From Cyanobacteria bacterium UBA8803 (GTDB taxonomy: Bacteria; Cyanobacteriota; Cyanobacteriia; Cyanobacteriales; Coleofasciculaceae): DNA of 5,326 nt. Below are positions 1 to 5,326 of the stretch, one piece after another; the stretch's first letter is position 1, and each line of letters begins with the position of its first letter. The position numbers were made by a program, and so were the translations under genes. The stretch is from positions 1,641 to 6,966 of the forward strand of contig DNXU01000366.1 of the NCBI GenBank assembly GCA_003505715.1, written 5' to 3'. The notes under the pieces were generated by a model. It ran no database searches. It saw only the letters and a program-made list of their open reading frames with translations, and was not told the DNA's origin.

Positions 1-2026
1 AATCCGCAGCATCTGCGCCACTCATCAGCACCGCCTCTCGTAGCGCCCCCGTAATAGCATCTTTCGATTCTTGTACCATACTGTTGAACTGCTTACCGCG
101 CCGCGTCGTCACTCGGAAACAGCCCTCAGGCAACTCTCGCTTAGGTGGCGATAGGGGGGTAAAATGAGCTTTGCCATCTGGTGTGGGGAAGTTCCAACCA
201 AAGCAGAGGTGAGACCCCCCATACTGAAACTGGTCGCCTGCTTCCTTTAAATGCTGAATCCCTGCATACTGGGGGATAATGCGGGCAATTTCTGCCCTAA
301 TGGCAGGAGTTCCCGCAAACTGTAACTTATTTGCTAAATGGGGACGCACCTGTTTTGCCAGTTCCAAAAATACCTCCCACTCCGGACGTGCCTCACCGAT
401 CCGAGGGCCTTTAATTTCCGGACTAAAAATCACCCGCCTTTCGGTGCTAGTTTCCGTAACTCCTCCCGGTATTTCGTAGCGAGTGGTAGCAGGTAGCAAT
501 ATTACCGTATCCGCTGGCTCAACTAGCATCTGACTGGAGGCAATAATATCCATGTGAACCCTTAAGGGGACTCGCTGAAGAGCCTTTTCTACATAATCGG
601 GTTCCGGCAATACTTCCAGGAAATTGCCGCCTACGGAAAACAGCACTTCTAATTGTCCCTCATCGGCGGCATTAATCATCTCGGCAGCCGTTAATCCCTG
701 AGAGGTAGGCACTGCAAAGCCCCATTTTTCGCTTAACTGAGCCGCATTTTCTGGGGTAATAGGCTTACCACCGGGAAAGACGGTGGCGTAACATCCCATT
801 TCGGCACCTCCCTGCACGCCAGAGTGACCCCGAATTGGCATCAAGCCGCACCCTTCCCTACCGACAAACCCCTTCGTCAGCGTTAGGTTAATAATAGAGC
901 GCACGTTATCCTCACCGCATTCGTGCTGGGTAATGCCCATACTCCAGACAAAAACAGCTTTTTCAGCTTCTCCCACCATCTTGGCAAAAGCTAACATCTC
1001 CTCGCGGGAAGCACCGGAGAGGCGTTCGAGTTCCTGCCAAGATTGGGTATTGAGGGTAGCTTTAAGTTCCTCAAAGCCTGTAGTGTAATTTTTAATAAAC
1101 GACTCATCCACCCAGCCGTTTTCGATCGCGTGCTTGAGGACACCGTTGAAAAAGGCGATATCCCCACCCATGTTGACTAAAAAGAAGTCTTCAGCGAATT
1201 TGGTGCCAAAGAGGGCGCTTTCGGGAATAGAAGGCACCCAATAGCGCTCCATTCCCGGTTCCCGATAAGTATTAATTACCACTATTCTAGTGCCAGCTTT
1301 TTTCGCCTAGTGGAGATACTTAACGGTAACTGGTTGGTTATTAGCGACGTTGGAGCCAATGAAGACTAATAGATCCGTACCAATCCAATCTTGATAGGAA
1401 CAGGTTGTTGCCGCTACACCCAAAGCAGCTTTCAGTCCAGCAGTGCTGGGAGAATGGCAAATCCGGGCAGCATTATCTATATTATTAGTACCCATCGCCC
1501 GTACTGCTTTCTGGGCGGCATAATAGGTTTCGTTAACCGTCCCTCGACTAGTCAGGTAAACACCAAGTTTGTCAGGTGTAGTGGTGCGGAGGCGATCGCT
1601 AATTACCCCCAATGCTTGATCCCAACTGATACGCCGAAAGCCTTTCTCTCCCCGCTGGCGGATCATCGGGTAAGGCAACCGCCCCATCTCTCGCAGTTCA
1701 GCACTTCTTTTCTGGTTGAGTTGAGAAACATCGGCTAACACTTGAGCATCAAAAGCGGGCATCGTATTCATCCGCAACAAGCGCAACCGGACATTACAGA
1801 CGTGGATACCCTCAACCGTCCAATCTTGCATCCCAGTTGTGCCTAAAGCACAGCCGTCACAGACTCCGTGGTTAAGGATATCCCAAGCATAGGGGAATTG
1901 GTCTCGGTTGACCCAAACGGCTCTCAAAACTTCCCAGTAATTATTGGGGTATTGTTCGCCAATACCAAAAGGTTTCCAGCTAGCCCAGTGGGAGGGAGTC
2001 CAGCGCTTATTGGGTTGACGCAACAT
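1..2026 (-). pseudogene. FdhF/YdeP-family molybdopterin oxidoreductase, interrupted by one in-frame TAG; C-terminus beyond the left edge
   Basis: This is a molybdenum bis-MGD enzyme of the YdeP/formate dehydrogenase alpha-like family (TIGR01701 type); its substrate is unknown. The ATG at 2026-2024 is the only ATG after an upstream in-frame TGA, and no Shine-Dalgarno sequence is visible before it. Codons 1-239 hold the N-terminal family signature (WKPFGIGEQ near 18-25), C56-x2-C59 and C77 as likely iron-sulfur ligands, and RICHSPS with C190 where E. coli FdhF has its selenocysteine molybdenum ligand. Codon 240 is TAG. Read by hand, the same frame then stays open for 435 codons to the window edge. 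It keeps GITQH (364-368), RGHSGVQG (from 399), GGNF (466-469) and TPDGK (615-619), then enters the dinucleotide-binding domain. Family members run about 740-760 residues, so roughly 70-85 are missing on the left. The gene is divergent from the DUF4079 gene. As written it encodes a 239-residue fragment that cannot hold the cofactor. The lesion may be a recent nonsense mutation or a sequencing error. Confidence 0.9.
1307..1309 (-). other. Premature amber codon (TAG) at codon 240 of the oxidoreductase frame
   Basis: The minus-strand reading is K-Y-L-H-TAG-A-K-K-A-G-T-R-I-V-V-I-N. Both sides of the stop are in the same frame and both match the family, so this is a substitution and not a frameshift. 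From memory of cyanobacterial homologues the expected residue is Tyr, which would need only TAC or TAT to become TAG. No selenocysteine context is involved, because that uses TGA. The nearest downstream ATG in frame (1254-1252, before ERYWVPS) has no recognisable ribosome binding site. Confidence 0.93.
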
Positions 2027-2280
2027 AAGGAGGGGTCGATGTCATGCGTGGGATAATAAAAAGCATATCGAAAAACTAATAAATAGCGATCGCATTTTTT
2101 ATCAAAAACTATTTGAACTTTATGGGTGTTTATAAGCAACTACTGAGATTTGCCTGAGAAGTTTCACAGAAATTTCTTAGATAAAACTCTGCTCGTCAAC
2201 GTTATGCTATTCTTACTTGCTCTTAAGCCAGCAGACTTATTGCTCTGTTCAAAGACTCTCTTTTAGCTAGAGGTTCCTGT
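2027..2280. promoter_or_regulatory. Divergent intergenic control region between the oxidoreductase and DUF4079 genes
   Basis: This AT-rich stretch of 254 bp contains no gene. It must hold the start signals for both divergent genes. A HIP1 octamer lies at 2086-2093. For the minus strand, TTGATA (complement of 2100-2105) followed after 18 bases by TATTAG (complement of 2076-2081) is a weak promoter candidate with the HIP1 octamer in the spacer. For the plus strand, TATAAG at 2131-2136 and TATGCT at 2203-2208 resemble -10 boxes, but neither has a good -35 box. A perfect palindrome, AGAAATTTCT at 2168-2177, sits inside a looser inverted repeat (CTGAGAA at 2154-2160 against TTCTTAG at 2174-2180, one mismatch). 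That is a possible operator for the DUF4079 gene. No NtcA-type GTA-N8-TAC site was seen. Confidence 0.4.
2269..2273 (+). promoter_or_regulatory. Ribosome binding site of the DUF4079 gene
   Basis: AGAGG lies seven bases before the ATG at 2281, normal Shine-Dalgarno spacing. It supports that start. Confidence 0.6.
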
Positions 2281-3003
2281 ATGGACGCTTCCGATCTGTT
2301 TGCCTTACTCCATCCCGCGATCGCAGTTGCCGTCGTTTTTCCCTTAATTGGCATGGTTGTTAACTTTGCATGGCAAACTCGCCAGCGACGCCTGCAAACT
2401 GCCAATGACGGTAAAAGTAAAATTCCGCCCGTTGTGGGACGCGAACATGTAAATCTAGGCCGCTGGCTCACTTTTGGTGTCGTGGGCATTACCTTGCTGG
2501 GGCTGGCTTACGCTATTATTTCCAAAAGCATTATCGAGGAACAACTCTGGAGCAAAAATCCTTTCCAAGCGATCTTTATCGCTCTGATGTTTGCTGCCAC
2601 CATTGCTTCTTTAGCGTGCCTTGACCGAGCCAGACAGCGACACTGGCGAGGGATTTTTGCCACCCTCACTGGCATGGGTTTAGTCATTCTCGGCTGTCAG
2701 GATGGAGTCTTTCGGCGCAGCGATGAGTGGTATTGGTCTCACTACTATATAGGTATGGCTGCCGCACTACTAATGGTGTTCTCCTTAGCAATTGTGGAAG
2801 ATATCTACAAGGATCGGTCTAATCGCTGGCGCTACGTCCACATTATTTTGAATTGCTTTGCCTTACTGCTCTTTATCGGACAAGGCATGACAGGCACGCG
2901 GGACTTACTAGAAATTCCCCTCTCGTGGCAGAAACCCTACCTCTATCAATGTGATTGGGCAAATAAGACATGTCCTCAACCGGAACCCCCTAAACAAGGG
3001 TAA
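2281..3003 (+). CDS. DUF4079 family integral membrane protein (240 aa)
   Basis: The sequence matches the DUF4079 family (PF13301), known mainly from cyanobacteria and without an assigned function. Recognisable family stretches are KIPPVVGREHVNLGRW (47-62), TGMGLVILGCQDGVFRR (130-146), EWYWSHYY (149-156) and QGMTGTRDLLEIPLSW (201-216). Hydrophobic segments suggest six membrane helices at about 12-30, 61-80, 95-114, 124-140, 154-172 and 186-206. H11, H56, H154 and H187 lie at or near helix ends. Such a pattern would suit a b-type haem protein, but that is only inference. The C-terminal tail is short and proline-rich (PQPEPPKQ) and holds C224 and C231. The length is usual for the family, and the ATG has a good ribosome binding site. 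The gene is divergent from the molybdopterin oxidoreductase gene and lies 166 bp upstream of a glycosyltransferase gene on the same strand. The identity of the family is firm, the role unknown. Confidence 0.93.
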   Translation: MDASDLFALLHPAIAVAVVFPLIGMVVNFAWQTRQRRLQTANDGKSKIPPVVGREHVNLGRWLTFGVVGITLLGLAYAIISKSIIEEQLWSKNPFQAIFIALMFAATIASLACLDRARQRHWRGIFATLTGMGLVILGCQDGVFRRSDEWYWSHYYIGMAAALLMVFSLAIVEDIYKDRSNRWRYVHIILNCFALLLFIGQGMTGTRDLLEIPLSWQKPYLYQCDWANKTCPQPEPPKQG

Positions 3004-3005
3004 AG

Positions 3006-3032
3006 CATTCCCACTGAGATCTGTCGGGAATG
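3006..3032 (+). terminator. Short inverted repeat just after the DUF4079 stop; weak terminator candidate
   Basis: CATTCCC (3006-3012) pairs perfectly with GGGAATG (3026-3032) across a 13-base loop, starting three bases after the stop codon. The right arm is also the first unit of the heptamer tandem repeat. No T-run follows, so a standard intrinsic terminator is not supported. The pairing may limit read-through or be a by-product of the repeat. Confidence 0.3.
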
Positions 3033-3052
3033 GGGAATGGGGAATGGGGAAT
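3026..3052 (+). repeat. GGGAATG heptamer tandem repeat, about 3.9 copies
   Basis: Units lie at 3026-3032, 3033-3039 and 3040-3046, with a final six bases at 3047-3052. All are identical. Short tandem heptamers of this kind (STRR sequences) are known from intergenic DNA of filamentous cyanobacteria, and copy number usually varies between strains. Confidence 0.9.
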
Positions 3053-3169
3053 TAAGCTTTCATTATACTTGTTTCAGCCGCGCTAGTCTAGCGATCGCAT
3101 CTTCATAGTTAAAAGCAGCATTCCTAACCAAAAACCTTGTCCATCCCGCCCAGAGGAAACAACTCCCAG
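3053..3169 (+). promoter_or_regulatory. Upstream region of the glycosyltransferase gene
   Basis: TATACT at 3064-3069 resembles a -10 box, but no matching -35 box lies 16-18 bases before it because that space is filled by the heptamer repeat. A palindrome, CGCTAGTCTAGCG, lies at 3081-3093 and overlaps a HIP1 octamer at 3091-3098. AGAGGA at 3152-3157 is the likely ribosome binding site for the ATG at 3170. Its spacing of 12 bases is longer than usual. The gene could instead be read from the DUF4079 promoter. Confidence 0.3.
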
Positions 3170-4840
3170 ATGATTCCGACAGCAGCAGTTCTTTACAAAA
3201 GTGATGGTTACAATACGAGTAGTAAAAGACTGCTCGGTCGTCAAGCTGCGGGTGAAGGGTTTCTCAAAGGCTTAGTGGAATTTGGTAGAGCAGAAGGCTT
3301 ATACTGTTACGCAGCTACCGCCACAGAATTCCGAGAATTTTGCCAGCGTATCCAACCCTGGCTGCAACGTCCTCGTCAGGTGCAGTGGCTAAATGCTGCC
3401 GATCCTAAAACCTTAGCTCAACCCGGTGCTATTTATAACCCCGATCCCAATATCGCCAAATTAGTTTGGCAACGCCGCTTTACCGATCAGCGATCCTATA
3501 GCGTCTGCGGCATTACTCATACTATTGCCAGTATGGGTGCCCTGCAAAATATTGGTGATGTGCTGATTGCTCCCGTTCAACCTTGGGATGCCCTGATCTG
3601 TACTTCTAGAGCTGTTAAAACCGCAGTTGAACACCTGCTCGATACCTGGGCAGAATACCTCGCTCAACGCACGGGCGGCAAACCTAATCCTAACATCCAA
3701 CTCCCGATTATTCCCCTAGGTGTTGATTGTAATTCCTTTGCTCAACTCAGTGTAGCACCAAAAATTCGCCAGCAACTGCGCCAACTTTTAGGAATTGCCC
3801 CAAATGATATAGTTATCCTGTTTATCGGGCGTTTGTGTTTCTATGCTAAAGCCCATCCCATCCCGATGTATTTAGCCTTAGAAAAGGCAGTCCAAACTAC
3901 CCAGGTGAAGGTTCATCTAATCCAAGCGGGCTGGTTTGAAGATACCAAAGAAGAATTATCCTTCAAAGAAAGTGCCAAAATTTTCTGCCCCTCGGTTAAT
4001 AGTATTTTTCTAGACGGACGAGAACCGCAAATCCGGTCAAGCATTTGGTCAGCTGCCGATATTTTTATTTCTCTTGCAGATAACATTCAAGAAACTTTTG
4101 GCTTAACACCTATTGAAGCCATGGCAGCTGGTTTACCTGTGATTGTTTCCGATTGGAATGGGTATCAGGAATCAGTACGCCATGAAGTTGATGGGTTTAG
4201 AATACCCACGTTAACCCCACCACCCGAATCTGGCTTGGATTTAGCCTTTGATTATCTAGCTGAAAACTTAAATTACAGCACCTATATTGGTCATGCCTCA
4301 ATGGCTGCTGCTGTTGATATTGCAGCTTGCGCTCGAGCTTTGACTATGTTAATTGAGGATAGTCAGCTCAGGCAGCAGATGGGGGAAAGCGGTAAGCAAC
4401 GGGCTAGGGAACTGTATGATTGGCAAGTTGCGATCGCTGCCTATGAAAATTTATGGCAAGAATTAGCTGAAATTCGCGCTGCGGCTTCCCTATCCGTACC
4501 AGTAACAGCAGGTATGCCACCCCATCCTTTATACGACGATCCTTTTAGATTTTTTGCCCACTACCCGACTGCCAGTTTAACTAAAGACTCAGTTCTTAAA
4601 CTGGGTGCGATGTCACAACCAGAACATTTGAATCAACTGCGACAACTGTGGATAACTAACTTCGGCGCAAATCGCAGAACGCCAACTGCTAGTGTAGATA
4701 TTATCTTAGCCGATATCCAACAAGAGGGTTGCCAATCTGTAGCAGAAATCTTAAATCGCCATGGTGGCGAAAACTCAGCTGAATTACTGCGTACTTTGGT
4801 GTATCTTGTCAAGTTTGATATTTTGCAAGTTGGATCTTAG
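3170..4840 (+). CDS. Glycosyltransferase, GT-B fold, family 4 type, with C-terminal extension (556 aa)
   Basis: The protein should transfer a sugar from a nucleotide-sugar donor in the cytoplasm; donor and acceptor cannot be read from the sequence. The N-terminal Rossmann domain (about 5-190) has the glycine-rich loop KSDGYNTSSKRLLGRQAAGEG (10-30), H117 in ITHTI, and PLGVD (182-186). The C-terminal GT1 domain (about 205-425) has FIGR (218-221) with K227, and E308-x7-E316 in ETFGLTPIEAMAAGLPVIVSDWNG, the donor-binding motif of retaining GT4 enzymes. Residues from about 440 onward form an extra region I do not recognise, including PHPLYDDPFRFF and a final helical part that could be winged-helix-like. 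I chose the ATG at 3170 because AGAGGA precedes it; an upstream in-frame TTG at 3137 would add 11 residues but has no ribosome binding site. Both domains look intact. There are no membrane helices or signal peptide. A role in exopolysaccharide, glycolipid or protein glycosylation is possible, but the neighbours give no hint. Confidence 0.88.
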   Translation: MIPTAAVLYKSDGYNTSSKRLLGRQAAGEGFLKGLVEFGRAEGLYCYAATATEFREFCQRIQPWLQRPRQVQWLNAADPKTLAQPGAIYNPDPNIAKLVWQRRFTDQRSYSVCGITHTIASMGALQNIGDVLIAPVQPWDALICTSRAVKTAVEHLLDTWAEYLAQRTGGKPNPNIQLPIIPLGVDCNSFAQLSVAPKIRQQLRQLLGIAPNDIVILFIGRLCFYAKAHPIPMYLALEKAVQTTQVKVHLIQAGWFEDTKEELSFKESAKIFCPSVNSIFLDGREPQIRSSIWSAADIFISLADNIQETFGLTPIEAMAAGLPVIVSDWNGYQESVRHEVDGFRIPTLTPPPESGLDLAFDYLAENLNYSTYIGHASMAAAVDIAACARALTMLIEDSQLRQQMGESGKQRARELYDWQVAIAAYENLWQELAEIRAAASLSVPVTAGMPPHPLYDDPFRFFAHYPTASLTKDSVLKLGAMSQPEHLNQLRQLWITNFGANRRTPTASVDIILADIQQEGCQSVAEILNRHGGENSAELLRTLVYLVKFDILQVGS

Positions 4841-4862
4841 ACATGATTTTGGTATTAATGAT

Positions 4863-4890
4863 GGTGCGTTATGCTGCGCGGTAACGCACC
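4863..4890 (+). repeat. GGTGCGTTA/TAACGCACC palindromic repeat; possible terminator of the glycosyltransferase gene
   Basis: GGTGCGTTA (4863-4871) pairs perfectly over nine bases with TAACGCACC (4882-4890) around a ten-base loop, and CCTAC follows. This palindrome, with the flanking CCTAC, is a type I recognise as highly repeated between genes in filamentous cyanobacteria. It lies 22 bases after the glycosyltransferase stop. The stem is strong enough to stop RNA polymerase or protect the mRNA 3' end, but there is no T-run. Confidence 0.7.
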
Positions 4891-4965
4891 CTACAGGCTT
4901 ACCGTTCTGATTTATCTAGACCCAGGATTTTGTTGATTTGGTCAATTATACCTATTTCATATGAC

Positions 4966-4987
4966 AAGTAATATCGGTGTATTACTT
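4966..4987. repeat. Perfect inverted repeat AAGTAATA-N6-TATTACTT
   Basis: The arms at 4966-4973 and 4980-4987 match over all eight bases, with TCGGTG between them. The dyad could be an operator half-site pair or an AT-rich hairpin. TTTAAATTC follows on the plus strand, which is too mixed for a clear terminator. The spacing does not fit the NtcA site GTA-N8-TAC. Confidence 0.5.
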
Positions 4988-5054
4988 TAAATTCTAAAAA
5001 TAGCTCTTCCTGAGGGTAGAAAATAAAACTTAACAATTGTATAATCCCAAAAGG

Positions 5055-5159
5055 ATGTGCCAACTAAATGTTGGTAAAGGGTGCCATTATCTACATGGTG
5101 CCGAAGAAGGTCAATATCTAGTCAGGGCTGGTATTCGAGGTGGCCTAGTTATTCATTAG
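5055..5159 (+). CDS. Doubtful small ORF (34 aa), unrecognised
   Basis: The frame reads MCQLNVGKGCHYLHGAEEGQ at its start, continues with LVRAGIRGG and ends in LVIH. I know no family for it. TATAAT at 5040-5045 would start RNA almost at the ATG, giving a nearly leaderless transcript; AAAAGG directly abuts the ATG and is too close to act as a ribosome binding site. Opposite-strand frames here are full of stops. It could be a remnant of a longer gene or a chance ORF. At this length chance is quite likely. Confidence 0.15.
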   Translation: MCQLNVGKGCHYLHGAEEGQYLVRAGIRGGLVIH

Positions 5160-5207
5160 TTTATTAGAGTCCTGGCAAAGGTTAGCAATGGGTTATTTAA
5201 ATTCAAA

Positions 5208-5326
5208 TTACGGTGCATCGCTAGGAAGAATATAAACCTCCTCATCTACTGCGAGGGACTGTGTGGGTGCCTGTAGTGCGATCGCTAAGAGCAACCCAGA
5301 ATCTTCTGAAGACGTTTGGGTGAAAC
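5208..5326 (-). CDS. Possible C-terminal end of a gene entering from the right edge; unrecognised
   Basis: A minus-strand frame is open from the right edge for 38 codons to a TAA at 5210-5208. It includes SGLLLAIALQAPTQSLAVDE and ends EVYILPSDAP. If real, the gene is convergent with the glycosyltransferase gene. The evidence is thin: a frame this short stays open by chance fairly often. Two plus-strand frames are also open here, one from 5236 to the edge (a GTG at 5263 would be its start) and one from 5225 to a TGA at 5321-5323. I place no family on any of them. Confidence 0.22.
   Translation of the reverse strand, partial: FTQTSSEDSGLLLAIALQAPTQSLAVDEEVYILPSDAP

Larger units (their letters stand above)
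4891..5207. other. AT-rich region without a convincing gene
   Basis: No frame on either strand gives a protein I recognise. The stretch contains an eight-base perfect inverted repeat (4966-4987), a consensus-like TATAAT at 5040-5045 without a good -35 box, a small inverted repeat CCAAC-TAAAT-GTTGG at 5060-5074, and a 34-codon ORF at 5055-5159. The sequence may include gene remnants. I found no tRNA and no insertion sequence ends. Confidence 0.55.

Noticed and set aside
279..479. Plus-strand ORF of 66 codons
   Set aside because: It is antisense to the conserved C-terminal part of the oxidoreductase frame, whose translation matches the family throughout.
1307..1309. Pyrrolysine or other programmed recoding at the TAG
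   Set aside because: Pyrrolysine is not known in cyanobacteria, no downstream structure is evident, and the site is in a conserved helix where an ordinary residue is expected. A mutation or base-call error is simpler.
1391..1738. Plus-strand ORF of 115 codons
   Set aside because: It is antisense to the conserved N-terminal third of the oxidoreductase, and its translation resembles no protein family.
2027..2056. AAGGAGG at 2027-2033 followed after five bases by ATG and a five-codon frame (MSCVG) ending in TAA on the plus strand
   Set aside because: The Shine-Dalgarno match is striking, but the frame is tiny, ends 225 bp before the DUF4079 start and overlaps the immediate upstream region of the minus-strand oxidoreductase gene. 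It shows no attenuator hairpin, so chance is the simpler explanation.
1924..2139. A 71-codon minus-strand ORF overlapping the 5' end of the oxidoreductase gene
   Set aside because: It lies in a different frame from the strongly conserved oxidoreductase coding sequence and has no family-like residues. It is a frame shadow.
2317..2324. GCGATCGC octamers as possible operators
   Set aside because: This is HIP1, a genome-wide repeated octamer in many cyanobacteria. Its presence inside several coding regions here argues against a local regulatory role.
2223..2489. Minus-strand ORF of 88 codons over the start of the DUF4079 gene
   Set aside because: The plus-strand reading is a clear DUF4079 protein with a ribosome binding site, so this is a shadow.

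Overview
The window looks like cyanobacterial chromosome. It carries six copies of the octamer GCGATCGC (HIP1) in 5.3 kb, at 1592, 2086, 2317, 3091, 4430 and 5278. It encodes a DUF4079 membrane protein, a family known mainly from cyanobacteria. It also has a GGGAATG heptamer tandem repeat and a GGTGCGTTA/TAACGCACC palindrome, both of types common between genes in filamentous cyanobacteria. A filamentous species (Microcoleus, Oscillatoria or Nostoc type) is a reasonable guess, but the genus cannot be fixed from sequence alone.

Layout: (1) 1-2026, minus strand: a large FdhF/YdeP-family molybdopterin oxidoreductase. Its C-terminus lies beyond the left edge. The reading frame is intact over 675 codons apart from one in-frame TAG at codon 240. 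(2) 2027-2280: a divergent intergenic region holding the control sequences for both flanking genes. (3) 2281-3003, plus strand: a six-helix DUF4079 membrane protein. (4) 3004-3169: an intergenic stretch with a short hairpin, the heptamer tandem repeat and a small palindrome. (5) 3170-4840, plus strand: a GT-B (family 4 type) glycosyltransferase with an unrecognised C-terminal extension of about 115 residues. (6) 4841-5326: AT-rich and mostly non-coding sequence with two inverted repeats and a weak 34-codon ORF. Several short open frames run into the right edge, and none can be called with confidence.

The DUF4079 gene and the glycosyltransferase gene point the same way and could share a transcript, but 166 bp of repeat-bearing DNA separates them and nothing in their functions links them. 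The oxidoreductase and the DUF4079 gene are divergent and may share a control region.

I see no rRNA, tRNA, CRISPR array, insertion sequence or phage gene, and no convincing new multi-gene system. The most notable observation is the single amber codon in an otherwise well-preserved molybdoenzyme gene.
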